Source: Acinetobacter rathckeae
GTDB taxonomy: Bacteria; Pseudomonadota; Gammaproteobacteria; Pseudomonadales; Moraxellaceae
Direction of reading: 5' to 3'
DNA length: 64,000 nucleotides
NCBI RefSeq assembly: GCF_015627125.1
Contig: NZ_VTDO01000006.1
Location: 1-64,000 of the forward strand
The notes under the pieces were generated by a model. It saw only the letters and a program-made list of their open reading frames with translations, made no database searches and was not told the origin of the DNA. Shown piece after piece: positions 27,931 to 39,836 of the stretch (its first letter is position 1; every line of letters begins with the position of its first letter). A program made the translations under genes and the position numbers.

Positions 27931-29256
27931 TTATTGGTAATTAGCAACACCTAAGTGATCGCGTAAATGTGAACCTATGTAGTCCTCACGGAACAAGCCA
28001 CGGCGTTGTAGCTCTGGTATCACTAAACGGACAAACTTTTCAACACCTGTTGGAAAATAGGGCGGAGACACTAAGAAACCATCACATGCACCGCTCTCAA
28101 ACCATTCTTGCATAATATCTGCAATCGTTGTTGGTGAGCCGACAATAACGGGTTGACCTGTAGACTCTGCAAAGTGGCGTGCAGTTTCTAAAATGGATTT
28201 ATTTTCTTTACTGGCATATTCAGCCATGAGATTTTGCATGGTTGTACCAGCATTGGTTTTTGGCATTTCTGGCAATGGGCCATTTAAATCATAATCACGT
28301 ACGTCGAGTCCACCAGAGTTTTGCATCATCCAGCCAATGGCTAAATCTTCAGGAATGAGTTCTTTCATACGAGCATGTAGTGCTTGAGCCTCTTCGTCGG
28401 TTTCTGCAACAATTGGCATAATTCCTGGTAATATTTTAATGTGATCTGGATTTCTACCAAATCCTTCTGTTCTATTACGTACGTCATCTCGAAAATTTTT
28501 GCATGCGGCTGGGGTGGGCTGATGTGTGAAGATGGCATCTGCTGTTCGAGCTGCTAAAGTTCGACCGATAATCGAAGAGCCTGCTTGGAAAATTGCAGGT
28601 CGAACTTGGGGGCTACGATCCATTGTGAGTGGGCCACGCACTTTAAAATATTTCCCTTCATGGTTTAAAAAGTTCATCTTACTAACATCGAAATAAACGC
28701 CTTTTTCTTTATCTCGAGTTAATGAGCCTTTTTCCCAACCTTCCCATAGCCCAGAGACAACATCAAAAAACTCTCCTGCGCGTTCATAGCGATCACCATG
28801 ATCCATATGTACGTCCATACCAAAGTTTTGTGCTTCATTTTCATTAAATGAGGTGACTAAGTTCCAGCCTGCACGGCCATTACTAATAAAATCGAGTGAG
28901 GAAAAACGACGAGCAATATTGTATGGCTCATTGAATGTAGTTGTTGCGGTGGCAACGAGTCCGAGGTGTGTTGTTTCTCGTGCTAAAGCAGGTAGTAACA
29001 TAGATGGGTCAAAGTGAATTGCACGTGGTGAAGCACCGCCATAGGTATCGCCTTTCATAATATTATTACTGCGAGGAACGGCAGCTTGATCTTCAAAGAA
29101 AATCGCATCCATTTTTCCTTCTTCTGCAAGTTTGGCCGCATTGACATAGTGTTCAATGCCTAAATCAATTTCAGGAATGGCGTCGGGTAAGCGCCAAGCA
29201 CCGAAATGGAAACCTGGAAATAAAAACATTGCTAGATTCATTTGCTTTTTAGACAT
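27931..29256 (-). CDS. FMN-dependent two-component monooxygenase, NtaA/SnaA/DszA family (luciferase-like)
   Basis: 441-residue TIM-barrel oxygenase. Family blocks: LFPGFHFGAWRLP at the N-terminus, ATTTFNEPYNIARRFSSLDFISNGRAGWNLVTS (about 104-136), and VRPAIFQAGSSIIGRTLAARTADAIFT (about 218-244). Such enzymes use FMNH2 supplied by a separate reductase to oxygenate or cleave C-N and C-S bonds. The flavin reductase is the next gene upstream in the operon. The known two-component enzymes act on nitrilotriacetate, EDTA, dibenzothiophene sulfone or pyridine. Its place in a 2,5-dihydroxypyridine pathway cluster suggests an entry step for an N-heterocycle; that is inference. Confidence 0.88.
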   Translation of the reverse strand: MSKKQMNLAMFLFPGFHFGAWRLPDAIPEIDLGIEHYVNAAKLAEEGKMDAIFFEDQAAVPRSNNIMKGDTYGGASPRAIHFDPSMLLPALARETTHLGLVATATTTFNEPYNIARRFSSLDFISNGRAGWNLVTSFNENEAQNFGMDVHMDHGDRYERAGEFFDVVSGLWEGWEKGSLTRDKEKGVYFDVSKMNFLNHEGKYFKVRGPLTMDRSPQVRPAIFQAGSSIIGRTLAARTADAIFTHQPTPAACKNFRDDVRNRTEGFGRNPDHIKILPGIMPIVAETDEEAQALHARMKELIPEDLAIGWMMQNSGGLDVRDYDLNGPLPEMPKTNAGTTMQNLMAEYASKENKSILETARHFAESTGQPVIVGSPTTIADIMQEWFESGACDGFLVSPPYFPTGVEKFVRLVIPELQRRGLFREDYIGSHLRDHLGVANYQ

Positions 29257-29309
29257 GATGTGTATTCCTATTTATCAATAAGTTAGATTTTAATCAGTCG
29301 GTGTTGAAC

Positions 29310-29813
29310 TTAGCTTAGTTCACAGAATTTACGGTTGTAATAGACAAGGGCCGGTTGGCTGATATTTCCATATTGAATGTCTTCGACTTTACAAAGCAAA
29401 ATGTCATGTGTTTCAACGTTTTTAAACTCAACAACAGTACAATCGAAGCAAACGACAGCTTCTTGGAGAACGGGAGAACCTGTGGTTGAGGTTTGCCATT
29501 GGATATCATCGAAACGATGTTGCATGGTTTTTTTACTGCTAAATGTTTTACACAGTTCTAGGTTGTTTATTCCTAAAGTATTAATACACACCACGCCATT
29601 TGTCTTAACTGCTTGGTAAGCTGATGATTTTTTCTGTAAGCACACCAATAGCATGGCAGGATTATCGGTGAGACTACAAACGGCTGAAGCAGTGAATCCT
29701 GCTAAGCCACCTGCTCCATCTGTTGTGACGACATTGACCGCCGCACTGAGGTGAGCAACAGCATTTCTAAAGTCATCTTGGGTGATTAGGTCTTGAGTGA
29801 TTACATTTAACAT
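29310..29813 (-). CDS. NAD(P)H:flavin oxidoreductase, flavin reductase component (RutF/HpaC-like)
   Basis: 167 residues from ATG 29813, chosen because AGGA lies nine bases upstream; an ATG 18 bp earlier has no ribosome-binding site. The flavin-reductase-like split-barrel motifs are FRNAVAHLSAAVNVVTTDG, GLAGFTASAVCSLTDNPAMLLVCL (about 40-60) and VCINTLG. It makes reduced FMN for a partner oxygenase. The monooxygenase gene follows after 53 bp, so the two form a two-component system within the catabolic operon. Confidence 0.88.
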   Translation of the reverse strand: MLNVITQDLITQDDFRNAVAHLSAAVNVVTTDGAGGLAGFTASAVCSLTDNPAMLLVCLQKKSSAYQAVKTNGVVCINTLGINNLELCKTFSSKKTMQHRFDDIQWQTSTTGSPVLQEAVVCFDCTVVEFKNVETHDILLCKVEDIQYGNISQPALVYYNRKFCELS

Positions 29814-29887
29814 GGCTGTAAATCCTTTCATATGGCATGAGTTGGACTAAAGCATTTTAAAAAAAATGCTTTAATTTTGATCACTAT

Positions 29888-31210
29888 TTACTTGTTTACA
29901 AGTTTTTTAGGGAAAGATAGAACAAGGAAGCAACTTAAGAATAGGCAGATTGCAAATACCCACAATGCACCTTCAGGTTTACCTGTCACATCAATTGCCC
30001 AGCCAACCAGTGTGTTGCTGACTAAGCCTGCAATATTGGCGACAGAACAGGCAAGTGCAAAGGCAACCGCCGCCGCTGTACCTGATAAAAATGTTGCTGG
30101 AATGCTAAAGAAGACAGGAAGTGCACCGAGTGTTGCAATGGCTGCGATAGAAAATAGAGTAATGATCATCATGACATTGCTACTAAAGAATGGAATGAGA
30201 AATAGTGCAATTGAGCCGAAAATGAAAGGGACAATCATGTGCCAGCGACGTTCGCGATATTTGTCTGAGCTACGCCCAATCAGTATCATTGCAATTAAAC
30301 CAACAATACTTGGAATAGCAGTTAAGAAGCCAATTTCAACGGTACTTTTGACCCCGGCATTTTTAAGAAAAGTGGGTAACCAGAAGCCCATAGAATATGT
30401 ACATAACAACATTGAAAAGTCGATTAGTCCTAGAGTGAAAATTTTGAGGTTAAAGAATCCATCTTTAAAGCTGGTTTTTTCACGGGCACTATCGTTGCCT
30501 TTTAGGTCATCATCTAGGTTATTTTGAACATCTGTTTTTTCAGTATTGCTTAACCATTTGGCTTGGTTTGGAGTATTTGGTAATGCCCAAAAGGTGAGAA
30601 TACCTAAAACAACACTTGGGATCGCTTCTAAGAAAAATAACCATTGCCAACCATGTAGGCCATACACCTCGTCAAAATATGTCATGATCCAACCAGATAA
30701 TGGACTACCAATAATGACGGCCAAAGGAAGCCCCATCATAAATAATGCAATGATTTTTCCACGGTAGTATGTTGGGAACCATAAGGTGAGATAATATAGG
30801 ACGCCTGGTAAGAAACCAGCTTCAGCAGCACCGAGTAAAAAGCGAATAATATAAAACTGTGTGGTATTGGTGACAAACATGGTTAACCCAGAGAGTATGC
30901 CCCATGTGATCATGATTCGAGCAATCCAGATTTTTGCTCCGATTTTCTGAAGTACCACATTGCTCGGGACCTCAAAAATAATGTAGCCTACAAAAAATAT
31001 ACCTGCACCTAGACCAAATGCAGCTTCACTAAATTGTAAATCACTGAGCATTTGTAATTTTGCAATACCCACATTAATACGGTCTAAATAGGCTGCCAAA
31101 TAGCAAAAACCTAAGAAGGGAATAAGCCTCCACATGATTTTTGTGTATGTGGCTTTGGACTGTTCTGAGACAACAGCACCTTTATCTTTATCTAAAATTA
31201 CCGCCCCCAT
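29888..31210 (-). CDS. nicT: MFS permease of the ACS family, NicT-like
   Basis: 440 residues, about 12 hydrophobic segments. The start YTKIMWRLIPFLGFCYLAAYLDRINVGIAK is the signature of anion:cation symporters (phthalate, 4-hydroxyphenylacetate and tartrate permeases). In P. putida, NicT of the same family sits in the nicotinate cluster. Here it lies between nicF and the flavin reductase, so it probably imports the pyridine carboxylate that feeds the pathway. GAGGAG precedes ATG. A 153-bp gap to nicF could hold an internal promoter. The substrate is inferred from context. Confidence 0.8.
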   Translation of the reverse strand: MGAVILDKDKGAVVSEQSKATYTKIMWRLIPFLGFCYLAAYLDRINVGIAKLQMLSDLQFSEAAFGLGAGIFFVGYIIFEVPSNVVLQKIGAKIWIARIMITWGILSGLTMFVTNTTQFYIIRFLLGAAEAGFLPGVLYYLTLWFPTYYRGKIIALFMMGLPLAVIIGSPLSGWIMTYFDEVYGLHGWQWLFFLEAIPSVVLGILTFWALPNTPNQAKWLSNTEKTDVQNNLDDDLKGNDSAREKTSFKDGFFNLKIFTLGLIDFSMLLCTYSMGFWLPTFLKNAGVKSTVEIGFLTAIPSIVGLIAMILIGRSSDKYRERRWHMIVPFIFGSIALFLIPFFSSNVMMIITLFSIAAIATLGALPVFFSIPATFLSGTAAAVAFALACSVANIAGLVSNTLVGWAIDVTGKPEGALWVFAICLFLSCFLVLSFPKKLVNK

Positions 31211-31363
31211 AACTTACTCCTCTGACTTAAAGCATATATACGGTATTAACGTGTTTGCAAAAATGGCCTGAATATTAAAGATCTGTTTTAAATCCATATC
31301 ATTTAATAGGCTGAAATGTATGTTTGAAACACTGAGTACATTGATATATCTGCTTTTAATATT

Positions 31364-31999
31364 TTAAAATTGATTAAGATATTCATAGAAACTATCTGCT
31401 GTAACGACATCACCATATTTGCTATCTATATCAAATAGGTTGGCTTCGTGTGGTGCTTGGTGTCGATCACCCACACATTCTTTAATGACAATGGTTCTAA
31501 AACCATGTTGTACGGCATCGACTGCTGTAGCACGTATGCAACCACTGGTTGAACAGCCCACAAGAATGACAGTGTCAATTTGTGCACTGTGTAAGGTGGA
31601 AGCTAAATTTGTGCCAAAAAAAGCACTTGCATAGTTTTTTGTAAGAACAATCTCACCCTCTCGTGGTTGAACTTCCTCACAAAACTTTGCAGCGGGATTA
31701 CCTTCAGTCATTGCACGCATGACCGGAGATTTTTTTACCCATATTCCACCATCGAGCTGATCTGGATGCTGATAGAGAATATTGGTATGAATGACTAAGA
31801 TATCTTTGTTGCGTACGGCTTCAAGTACGGGCTGCGTTTGTTTAACGGCATCAACCACGCCCTTTGCATAGAGTGGTTCACCTTGCGTGGTGTAACCTTG
31901 CATAAAATCAATGACGATAAATGCAGGTTTTTCCCCATAGCCAATACGGTTTCCCCATACGCCCTGATAGTTTTCTTGTGCGGATTGATTTGGCATCAT
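31364..31999 (-). CDS. nicF: Maleamate amidohydrolase NicF
   Basis: 211-residue isochorismatase-fold cysteine amidase. The triad is visible: Asp in FIVIDFMQGY (about 31), Lys in VLTKNYASAFF (about 124) and the nucleophile Cys in GCSTSGCIRATAVDA (about 157). It deaminates maleamate to maleate and ammonia, the penultimate step of the aerobic nicotinate pathway. It lies 32 bp downstream of nicE. GGGGAG precedes the ATG. The neighbouring nicE, nicD, nicC and nicX make this assignment much firmer than the fold alone. Confidence 0.9.
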   Translation of the reverse strand: MMPNQSAQENYQGVWGNRIGYGEKPAFIVIDFMQGYTTQGEPLYAKGVVDAVKQTQPVLEAVRNKDILVIHTNILYQHPDQLDGGIWVKKSPVMRAMTEGNPAAKFCEEVQPREGEIVLTKNYASAFFGTNLASTLHSAQIDTVILVGCSTSGCIRATAVDAVQHGFRTIVIKECVGDRHQAPHEANLFDIDSKYGDVVTADSFYEYLNQF

Positions 32000-32031
32000 G
32001 TTGCTCCCCTATACATTGCGTGATGGTTTTG

Positions 32032-32790
32032 CTATGCGTAAGCACCAGAGAGCAAAGCACCTGCACCAGGTACAATGGGTTCTAGGTCTAATGCTTTTAG
32101 CATGCTGTATGTGGTAGCCACGGCGGCTGAAATTACGGGTTTACCTGTGAGTGCTTCCACTTTTGCAATAGATGGTAGTGATCGCATTTGTACACATGCG
32201 GATAGAACAATAACATCAGCATCTTGGTAATTGAGTGTTTCAACAATCGCGGGCAGTTTTGCAGGGTCATGGGTGGCAACGTGGATATTGTCTGGAATTT
32301 CGAGTGCGATATAGTCAATAATTTCAAAACCTTCATGACGAATATAATCCACAACGAGTTCAGTTAACGGTTTCATGTATGGGGTAACAATGGTAATTTT
32401 TTTGGCATTCATCACTTTAAGTGCATCGACTAAAGCTCCTGCACTGGTAATTACGGGTGCTTTTGCATCATTGTCGATGGTGATCTGATGTAAACGCTGT
32501 TCAGATGTGTTGTGGTAGCTTAATCCCATAGACATAATGGCAACGAGGCATGCGTAGCCAAGCACATCAACGCGTGCATCGGAAAGTTCTAGAGCACATC
32601 GGCCAGACTGTGCATCCATGCTTGCCAACTCTTCTTTTTTGACGTGTTTCATACGCATACGGCTAGAGTGAAAGGTAAATTGCTCAGGGCGAATCAACTG
32701 CCGAGCTTGAAGCATTGCAGGGATTTCAGTTTCCATCGTTGTATTTGAGCTTGGTACAATTTGACCAATTTTATATGTCATTGAGGTCAT
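32032..32790 (-). CDS. nicE: Maleate cis-trans isomerase NicE
   Basis: 252-residue member of the Asp/Glu racemase superfamily. Starts with YKIGQIVPSSNTTMETEIP, the maleate isomerase signature. The two active-site cysteines are in GYACLVAIMS (about 79) and LSACVQMRSLP (about 198). It isomerises maleate to fumarate, joining pyridine breakdown to the TCA cycle. AGGAAAAAAC before the ATG supports the chosen start. It sits 8 bp after nicD in a tight operon. Confidence 0.92.
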   Translation of the reverse strand: MTSMTYKIGQIVPSSNTTMETEIPAMLQARQLIRPEQFTFHSSRMRMKHVKKEELASMDAQSGRCALELSDARVDVLGYACLVAIMSMGLSYHNTSEQRLHQITIDNDAKAPVITSAGALVDALKVMNAKKITIVTPYMKPLTELVVDYIRHEGFEIIDYIALEIPDNIHVATHDPAKLPAIVETLNYQDADVIVLSACVQMRSLPSIAKVEALTGKPVISAAVATTYSMLKALDLEPIVPGAGALLSGAYA

Positions 32791-32798
32791 GTTTTTTC

Positions 32799-35044
<2,246 letters not shown>

Positions 35045-36079
35045 ATGCCAATGAATGATTATGAGTTAAGTCAGGGGTTTCAAGAGGTTTTAAGACTGTC
35101 TAAGGTTAATGAAAATCAAACAGTTGCTATTTTAAAGAGCCATTATTCAAATGAGCGTACCATTAAGGCAGCAATGAATGCTGCGCTCTGTTTAGGCGCA
35201 AAAGTTTTTATTTTAGAGTTGCCTGCGTTTAATCACCCGATGGCGATGGGCAATGATATGACGGCATATTGTGGTGACACTGCATTGACAGGAAATATTG
35301 CTGCACAACGTGCATTGGAAACGGCTGATCTGATTGTTGATACGATGATGTTGTTGCATTCACCCGAACAAGAGCAAATATTAAAAACAGGCACACGTAT
35401 CCTCCTTGCTGTTGAACCACCAGAAGTTTTGGTGCGTATGTTGCCAACGATAGAGGATAAAATACGTGTTAAAAAAGCAGAAGAGCAATTAAAAGTTGCC
35501 AAGAGCATGCATGTGACATCAAAAGCAGGGACAGATTTTTATGCACCACTGGGGCAGTACCCTGCGGTGACAGAATATGGTTTTTCTGACGAGCCTGGGA
35601 GATGGGATCATTGGCCGAGTGGCTTTTTGTTTACATGGCCGAATGAAAATCAGGCAGAGGGAATTTTAAACATAGATGTTGGTGATATTTTGTTGCCATT
35701 TAAAATGTATGTGCGTGAAAAAATCACCCTTGAAGTCAGCAAAGGCTTTATTACAAAAATTTATGGGGGCTTTGAAGCGGAATATTTAAGTGATTATATG
35801 CGCTATTTTGATGACCCAGAGGTATATGGTATTTCCCATATTGGCTGGGGTTTACAACCACGTGCTCAATGGACGGCTATGGGCTTATATGACAAAAATG
35901 ATGGGATGTGTATGGATGCACGTGCATTTCATGGCAATTTCTTATTCTCTACAGGGCCAAATACAGAAGTCGGCGGGAGTAGAAAAACACCTTGTCATAT
36001 GGATATTCCTCTGCGTAAGTGTACTGTTTTATTGGATGACACTATTGTTGTTGAAGATGGCGTACCTATTGAATCATAA
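35045..36079 (+). CDS. nicX: 2,5-Dihydroxypyridine 5,6-dioxygenase NicX
   Basis: 344 residues from ATG 35045, which has GGAG eight bases upstream; an in-frame GTG nine bases earlier is less likely. It opens the 2,5-dihydroxypyridine ring with Fe2+ and O2 to N-formylmaleamate. Strong family blocks: MGNDMTAYCGDTALTGN, LLHSPEQEQILKTGTRILL and GISHIGWGLQPRAQW. With this start, His265, His318 and Asp320 fall where I recall the iron ligands of P. putida NicX, which supports both the function and the start. It is transcribed away from nicC. Confidence 0.95.
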   Translation: MPMNDYELSQGFQEVLRLSKVNENQTVAILKSHYSNERTIKAAMNAALCLGAKVFILELPAFNHPMAMGNDMTAYCGDTALTGNIAAQRALETADLIVDTMMLLHSPEQEQILKTGTRILLAVEPPEVLVRMLPTIEDKIRVKKAEEQLKVAKSMHVTSKAGTDFYAPLGQYPAVTEYGFSDEPGRWDHWPSGFLFTWPNENQAEGILNIDVGDILLPFKMYVREKITLEVSKGFITKIYGGFEAEYLSDYMRYFDDPEVYGISHIGWGLQPRAQWTAMGLYDKNDGMCMDARAFHGNFLFSTGPNTEVGGSRKTPCHMDIPLRKCTVLLDDTIVVEDGVPIES

Positions 36080-36813
36080 ATGAGCTGAAAGTGGTTGTAG
36101 CAGAGTGTATTAATGCATTTTGCTACTGCTCTGAAACAAGACATGGTTATGTCTCAGTGGTTTTCTGATTATGCTGTACGATAAATTGAGTGGTGAAAAT
36201 ATGTCAAATAGTCTGGACTGTGATGTGGATTTTTTAAAAGTGTATTAATTTTGTGTGAATAAATGGGCTTGGTTGAACTAAAAATAGAGCATCATAATAT
36301 TGTGTTACATCTTTGTGTTAAAGTGATGGTGATTTATTGTTTTAGGTTTTTTGTTTTTTTGAAAAAAATTATAAAAAATAATGACTTAATTTTACTTTTT
36401 TGGTGTCTGATGTGTGTCTTTGATTGACGTGTTGAGTCGAAATTACCTTGTATTTTGTTGGGTTTTTGAGTGTTTGTCTTGTGGTTTTTGAGAGGCATGT
36501 TATTGTTGAATTCTCAGTTTTAATAGATTTACATGACAGTAAACCTATTGGAATTTCCAAAAACAAACATATGAGGAGTACTATATCAAAGGTGATTCAT
36601 TTATTATAAAAATCATTTCAGAATGAGCGTGTAGTTTTAAAAATTTTATTGCTATTCAAGCATTTTTGTAAAAAAAGTGATTTTCATAGTGTAGTAAAGT
36701 TGCTGACGCTGACAATGGTAAATCAATGCTTAATCTGCTTTGAGTTTCTGTTCTGTATGAAGAATTAAACGGGTTTACTATATTAATAAATGAATGACCT
36801 TTGGTGAAAGATT
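36080..36813. other. Long gene-free region between nicX and scrA
   Basis: About 730 AT-rich bases. One 65-codon minus-strand ORF inside it has no ribosome-binding site or recognisable sequence and is rejected. No clear terminator, operator or RNA gene was found. The region separates two acquired-looking catabolic units and holds the scrA promoter. Confidence 0.5.
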
Positions 36814-38184
36814 ATGGATGTCAAAACAGTTGTTCGGCAATTGGTCCCACTTATGGGTGGTAAGGATAATATTCACTCAGCAATTCACTGTGCAACGCGG
36901 TTAAGGGTTGTACTTGAAGATGATACACAGCTAGATTTAAATGCAATTGATGAAATTAAAGGCGTTAAAGCAAGTTTTCGTAAATCAGGGCAAGTGCAAG
37001 TTGCTTTTAGTAGTAGTGTAATTAATGATGTATATGATGAATTTATCAATTATACGCAAATTAATGAAGTTTCGAACAAAGAGTCTGCTTCACGACAGTC
37101 TAATAAAAATCTAGGCTATTTCAAGCGTATTGCAAATACGTTGTCTCAAATATTTATTCCACTTATTCCAGCCATTATTGCTTCTGGCCTACTCATGGGG
37201 CTACTTAGTTTAATTAAGACGTATGGTTGGCTTGATGTACATCATCCGATTTATATCTTATTAGGTATCTTTAGCTCAGCAGCATTTATTATTTTGCCAG
37301 TACTTATTGGTTTTAATGCTGCCAAAGTATTTGGAGGTAACCCGTATATTGGTGCAACCCTTGGCGGTGTGCTTGTTCATCCGAGCTTAGCTAATATTTG
37401 GGGAAGTTTAGGGCATTATCAAACATTAGATTTATATGGCTTCCAAGTGGCGATGATTGGCTATCAGGGAACGGTATTTCCAATCCTTTTGACCGTCTGG
37501 TTCATGAGTTATCTTGAAAAATTCTTAAAACGTATTGTGCCAGAAATGGTAGAAGTTATTTTCGTACCAGTGATTACTTTAATCATCTCTGGTTTTGTTT
37601 CTATACTTCTGATTGGACCAGCAGGGCGAATGCTTGGTGATGGTATTGCATTTTCACTGACGACTTTAATTGACCATACTGGTTGGTTTGCAGGCATGTT
37701 GTTTGGTGGTTTGTACTCAGTCATTGCAATGACGGGTATTCAAAACAGTTTCCATGCAATTGAGGCAGGACTGCTAAGTAATCCTAAAATTGGTGTGAAT
37801 TATTTACTACCAATTTGGTCAATGGCCAATGTAGCGCAAGGTGGTGCATGCTTGGCGGTATGGTTTAGAACACGTAATCAAAAAGTACGAAAAATTGCAA
37901 TTCCTGCAACATTCTCAGCAATGATCGGCTCGGTTGAAGCTGCTGTTTTTGGTGTGAATTTACGCTTTGTTAAACCATTTGTAGCAGGCATGATTGGTGG
38001 TGCAGCAGGGGGAGCATGGGTTGTATTTAATAAAGTATATGCAACAGGGGTGGGTCTGACGGGCTTACCAGGCTTAGCAATTATCCAAGCATCTTCTTTA
38101 ATTCATCAAATTATTGGTCTGGTGATTTCTTTTGGAATTGCATTTTTTATTTCTTTACTATTTAAGTACGATAAAGAGAGTTAA
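36814..38184 (+). CDS. scrA: PTS sucrose-type transporter, EIIBC component
   Basis: 456 residues. EIIB domain at about 1-85 with the phosphorylation site HCATRLR (Cys26). EIIC membrane domain at about 105-452 (IFIPLIPAIIASGLLMGLLS, then a run of hydrophobic segments, and EAAVFGVNLR near 372). It takes up and phosphorylates a sugar at C6; the sucrose-6-phosphate hydrolase gene 2 bp downstream points to sucrose. No EIIA domain is fused. The start has a weak ribosome-binding site. PTS systems other than the fructose type are uncommon in Acinetobacter, so acquisition is likely. Confidence 0.9.
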   Translation: MDVKTVVRQLVPLMGGKDNIHSAIHCATRLRVVLEDDTQLDLNAIDEIKGVKASFRKSGQVQVAFSSSVINDVYDEFINYTQINEVSNKESASRQSNKNLGYFKRIANTLSQIFIPLIPAIIASGLLMGLLSLIKTYGWLDVHHPIYILLGIFSSAAFIILPVLIGFNAAKVFGGNPYIGATLGGVLVHPSLANIWGSLGHYQTLDLYGFQVAMIGYQGTVFPILLTVWFMSYLEKFLKRIVPEMVEVIFVPVITLIISGFVSILLIGPAGRMLGDGIAFSLTTLIDHTGWFAGMLFGGLYSVIAMTGIQNSFHAIEAGLLSNPKIGVNYLLPIWSMANVAQGGACLAVWFRTRNQKVRKIAIPATFSAMIGSVEAAVFGVNLRFVKPFVAGMIGGAAGGAWVVFNKVYATGVGLTGLPGLAIIQASSLIHQIIGLVISFGIAFFISLLFKYDKES

Positions 38185-38186
38185 TC

Positions 38187-39611
38187 ATGAAAGAAATACA
38201 GCTTCTTAAAAAGACACTGCATGCGGTAATGAATAACTATTCAGTGCAAGAAAATGATAAATATCGCCCAGTATGGCATTTATCTCCTGTTGCAGGGTTG
38301 CTGAATGACCCAAATGGTTTTATTCAGTTTAATGGTCAGTATCATTTATTTTATCAGTGGAATCCATTGGCTTGTGATCATAGTAATAAGTTTTGGGGAC
38401 ATTGGAGTTCAGCTGACTTAGTGCATTGGCAACATGAGCCAGTGGCACTGCTACCTACTGAAAAATTTGATATAGATGGTTGCTTCTCTGGGTCTGCGGT
38501 TAATGATGATGGTCAGTTAGTATTGGTTTATACAGGTAACGTCATGCTTGGTGAAACCGAAGCGGACAGAACAGCTTGGCAATGTATTGCTCGACAAGGT
38601 GAGGATGGTGAGTTTAAAAAACAACCTGTGATTGGGCAGTTAGAAGGCTATACAGGACATATTCGTGACCCTAAAGTGTGGAAAGAAAATGGCTTGTGGT
38701 ATATGGTTCTTGCAGCTCAAGATCTAAAAAAACAGGGTAAGGTACTGTTATTGGAGTCTCCAGACCTTGAAAATTGGACTTTAAAAAGTGAAATTGCAGG
38801 TAGTGAGCTTAAAGATACAGGGCCATTTGGTTACATGTGGGAATGTCCTGACCTATTTAGATTAGATGGTCAGGATGTGTTAATTAGTTGCCCTCAAGGT
38901 GTGACTGCTGAAGAACGACGTTATTTAAATATGTATCAGTGTGGATACGTGTTGGGGCAATTGGACTACAGTACTGGTGATTACCCTCATCGTCCTTTTT
39001 TAGAGCTTGATCATGGGCATGAGTTTTATGCACCACAAACAACATTGGCAGCAGATGGCCGTAGATTGTTGATTGGTTGGATGGGGGTTCCAGATCAGGA
39101 TGAATTTTCACAGCCGACTTTAGCGTATGGGTGGATTCATATGATGAGTTGTCCACGTGAGCTACGTATTAAAGAGGGCGTGTTGTATCAACTGCCTGTG
39201 AAAGAGCTAGAAGACCTGCGATCTGAGCATCAACATCTGATAGGTAGTGCAGAAACACTGCCTACTTTTGAAGTATCAAGCGCAGAACTGATCATCTCTA
39301 ATACGGGTGATTTCGAAATAAATATATCAAATACACTTAGACTTACTTGTGATTCAACAGGTATTACACTAACGCGTAAGTCATTAAGCAGTGATGTCAA
39401 TGAAGTACGTTATTGGGATCAAACAGTCGAAAAGTTACAAATTTTAATCGATCATTCTAGTGTTGAAATATTTGTAAATGATGGCTTGGGTACATTGACG
39501 TCTCGTTACTTTCCACAAGATGAAAAACCAGTATTAAGCTTTAGTGGCCCTGCAACATTAGAGGTTGATTATTGGGTGCTCAAAGCTGCGCCATTGGTAA
39601 AAGCTTGTTAA
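38187..39611 (+). CDS. scrB: Sucrose-6-phosphate hydrolase (GH32)
   Basis: 474 residues. The five-bladed beta-propeller carries the GH32 motifs: WHLSPVAGLLNDPNGF (nucleophile Asp41), FSGSAV, IRDPKVW (transition-state Asp) and MWECPDLF (acid/base Glu). The C-terminal beta-sandwich module runs from about 340. It splits sucrose-6-phosphate into glucose-6-phosphate and fructose in the cytoplasm. It starts 2 bp after scrA, forming a compact operon. No fructokinase (scrK) or LacI-type regulator (scrR) is adjacent. Confidence 0.93.
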   Translation: MKEIQLLKKTLHAVMNNYSVQENDKYRPVWHLSPVAGLLNDPNGFIQFNGQYHLFYQWNPLACDHSNKFWGHWSSADLVHWQHEPVALLPTEKFDIDGCFSGSAVNDDGQLVLVYTGNVMLGETEADRTAWQCIARQGEDGEFKKQPVIGQLEGYTGHIRDPKVWKENGLWYMVLAAQDLKKQGKVLLLESPDLENWTLKSEIAGSELKDTGPFGYMWECPDLFRLDGQDVLISCPQGVTAEERRYLNMYQCGYVLGQLDYSTGDYPHRPFLELDHGHEFYAPQTTLAADGRRLLIGWMGVPDQDEFSQPTLAYGWIHMMSCPRELRIKEGVLYQLPVKELEDLRSEHQHLIGSAETLPTFEVSSAELIISNTGDFEINISNTLRLTCDSTGITLTRKSLSSDVNEVRYWDQTVEKLQILIDHSSVEIFVNDGLGTLTSRYFPQDEKPVLSFSGPATLEVDYWVLKAAPLVKAC

Positions 39612-39621
39612 AATAAATAAG

Positions 39622-39650
39622 GCCCAATACAACAGTAGATTGTATTGGGC
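39622..39650 (+). terminator. Hairpin after scrB
   Basis: Perfect 11-bp stem GCCCAATACAA / TTGTATTGGGC, 7-base loop, 10 bp after the scrB stop; the T content downstream is modest. Confidence 0.7.
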
Positions 39651-39740
39651 TGATTGTATGGTCATACAAATAGGATTGATTTAGCGGGTTTACTTTGTTG
39701 TTAGATGGATGTTTATCAAGCATAGAAAATGACTAGTAAT

Positions 39741-39781
39741 AAGAGCCTGATCGTTAACTAAGATGAGGCTCTTTCTTTTTT
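39741..39781 (+). terminator. Second hairpin downstream of scrB
   Basis: Stem AAGAGCCT / AGGCTCTT with a 17-base loop followed by a T-rich tract (TCTTTTTT). It probably completes termination before the convergent gene. Confidence 0.65.
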
Positions 39782-39836
39782 AATATGAGGTTTAATCAGC
39801 CAAGTGGTGTGGTCTATGTTGAAAATAGCATAATGT

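Noticed and set aside
29877..30527. 216-codon plus-strand ORF
   Set aside because: Exact antisense of the NicT-like permease, whose membrane segments and ribosome-binding site are convincing.
36369..36566. 65-codon minus-strand ORF in the nicX-scrA gap
   Set aside because: No ribosome-binding site, AT-driven composition and no family resemblance.
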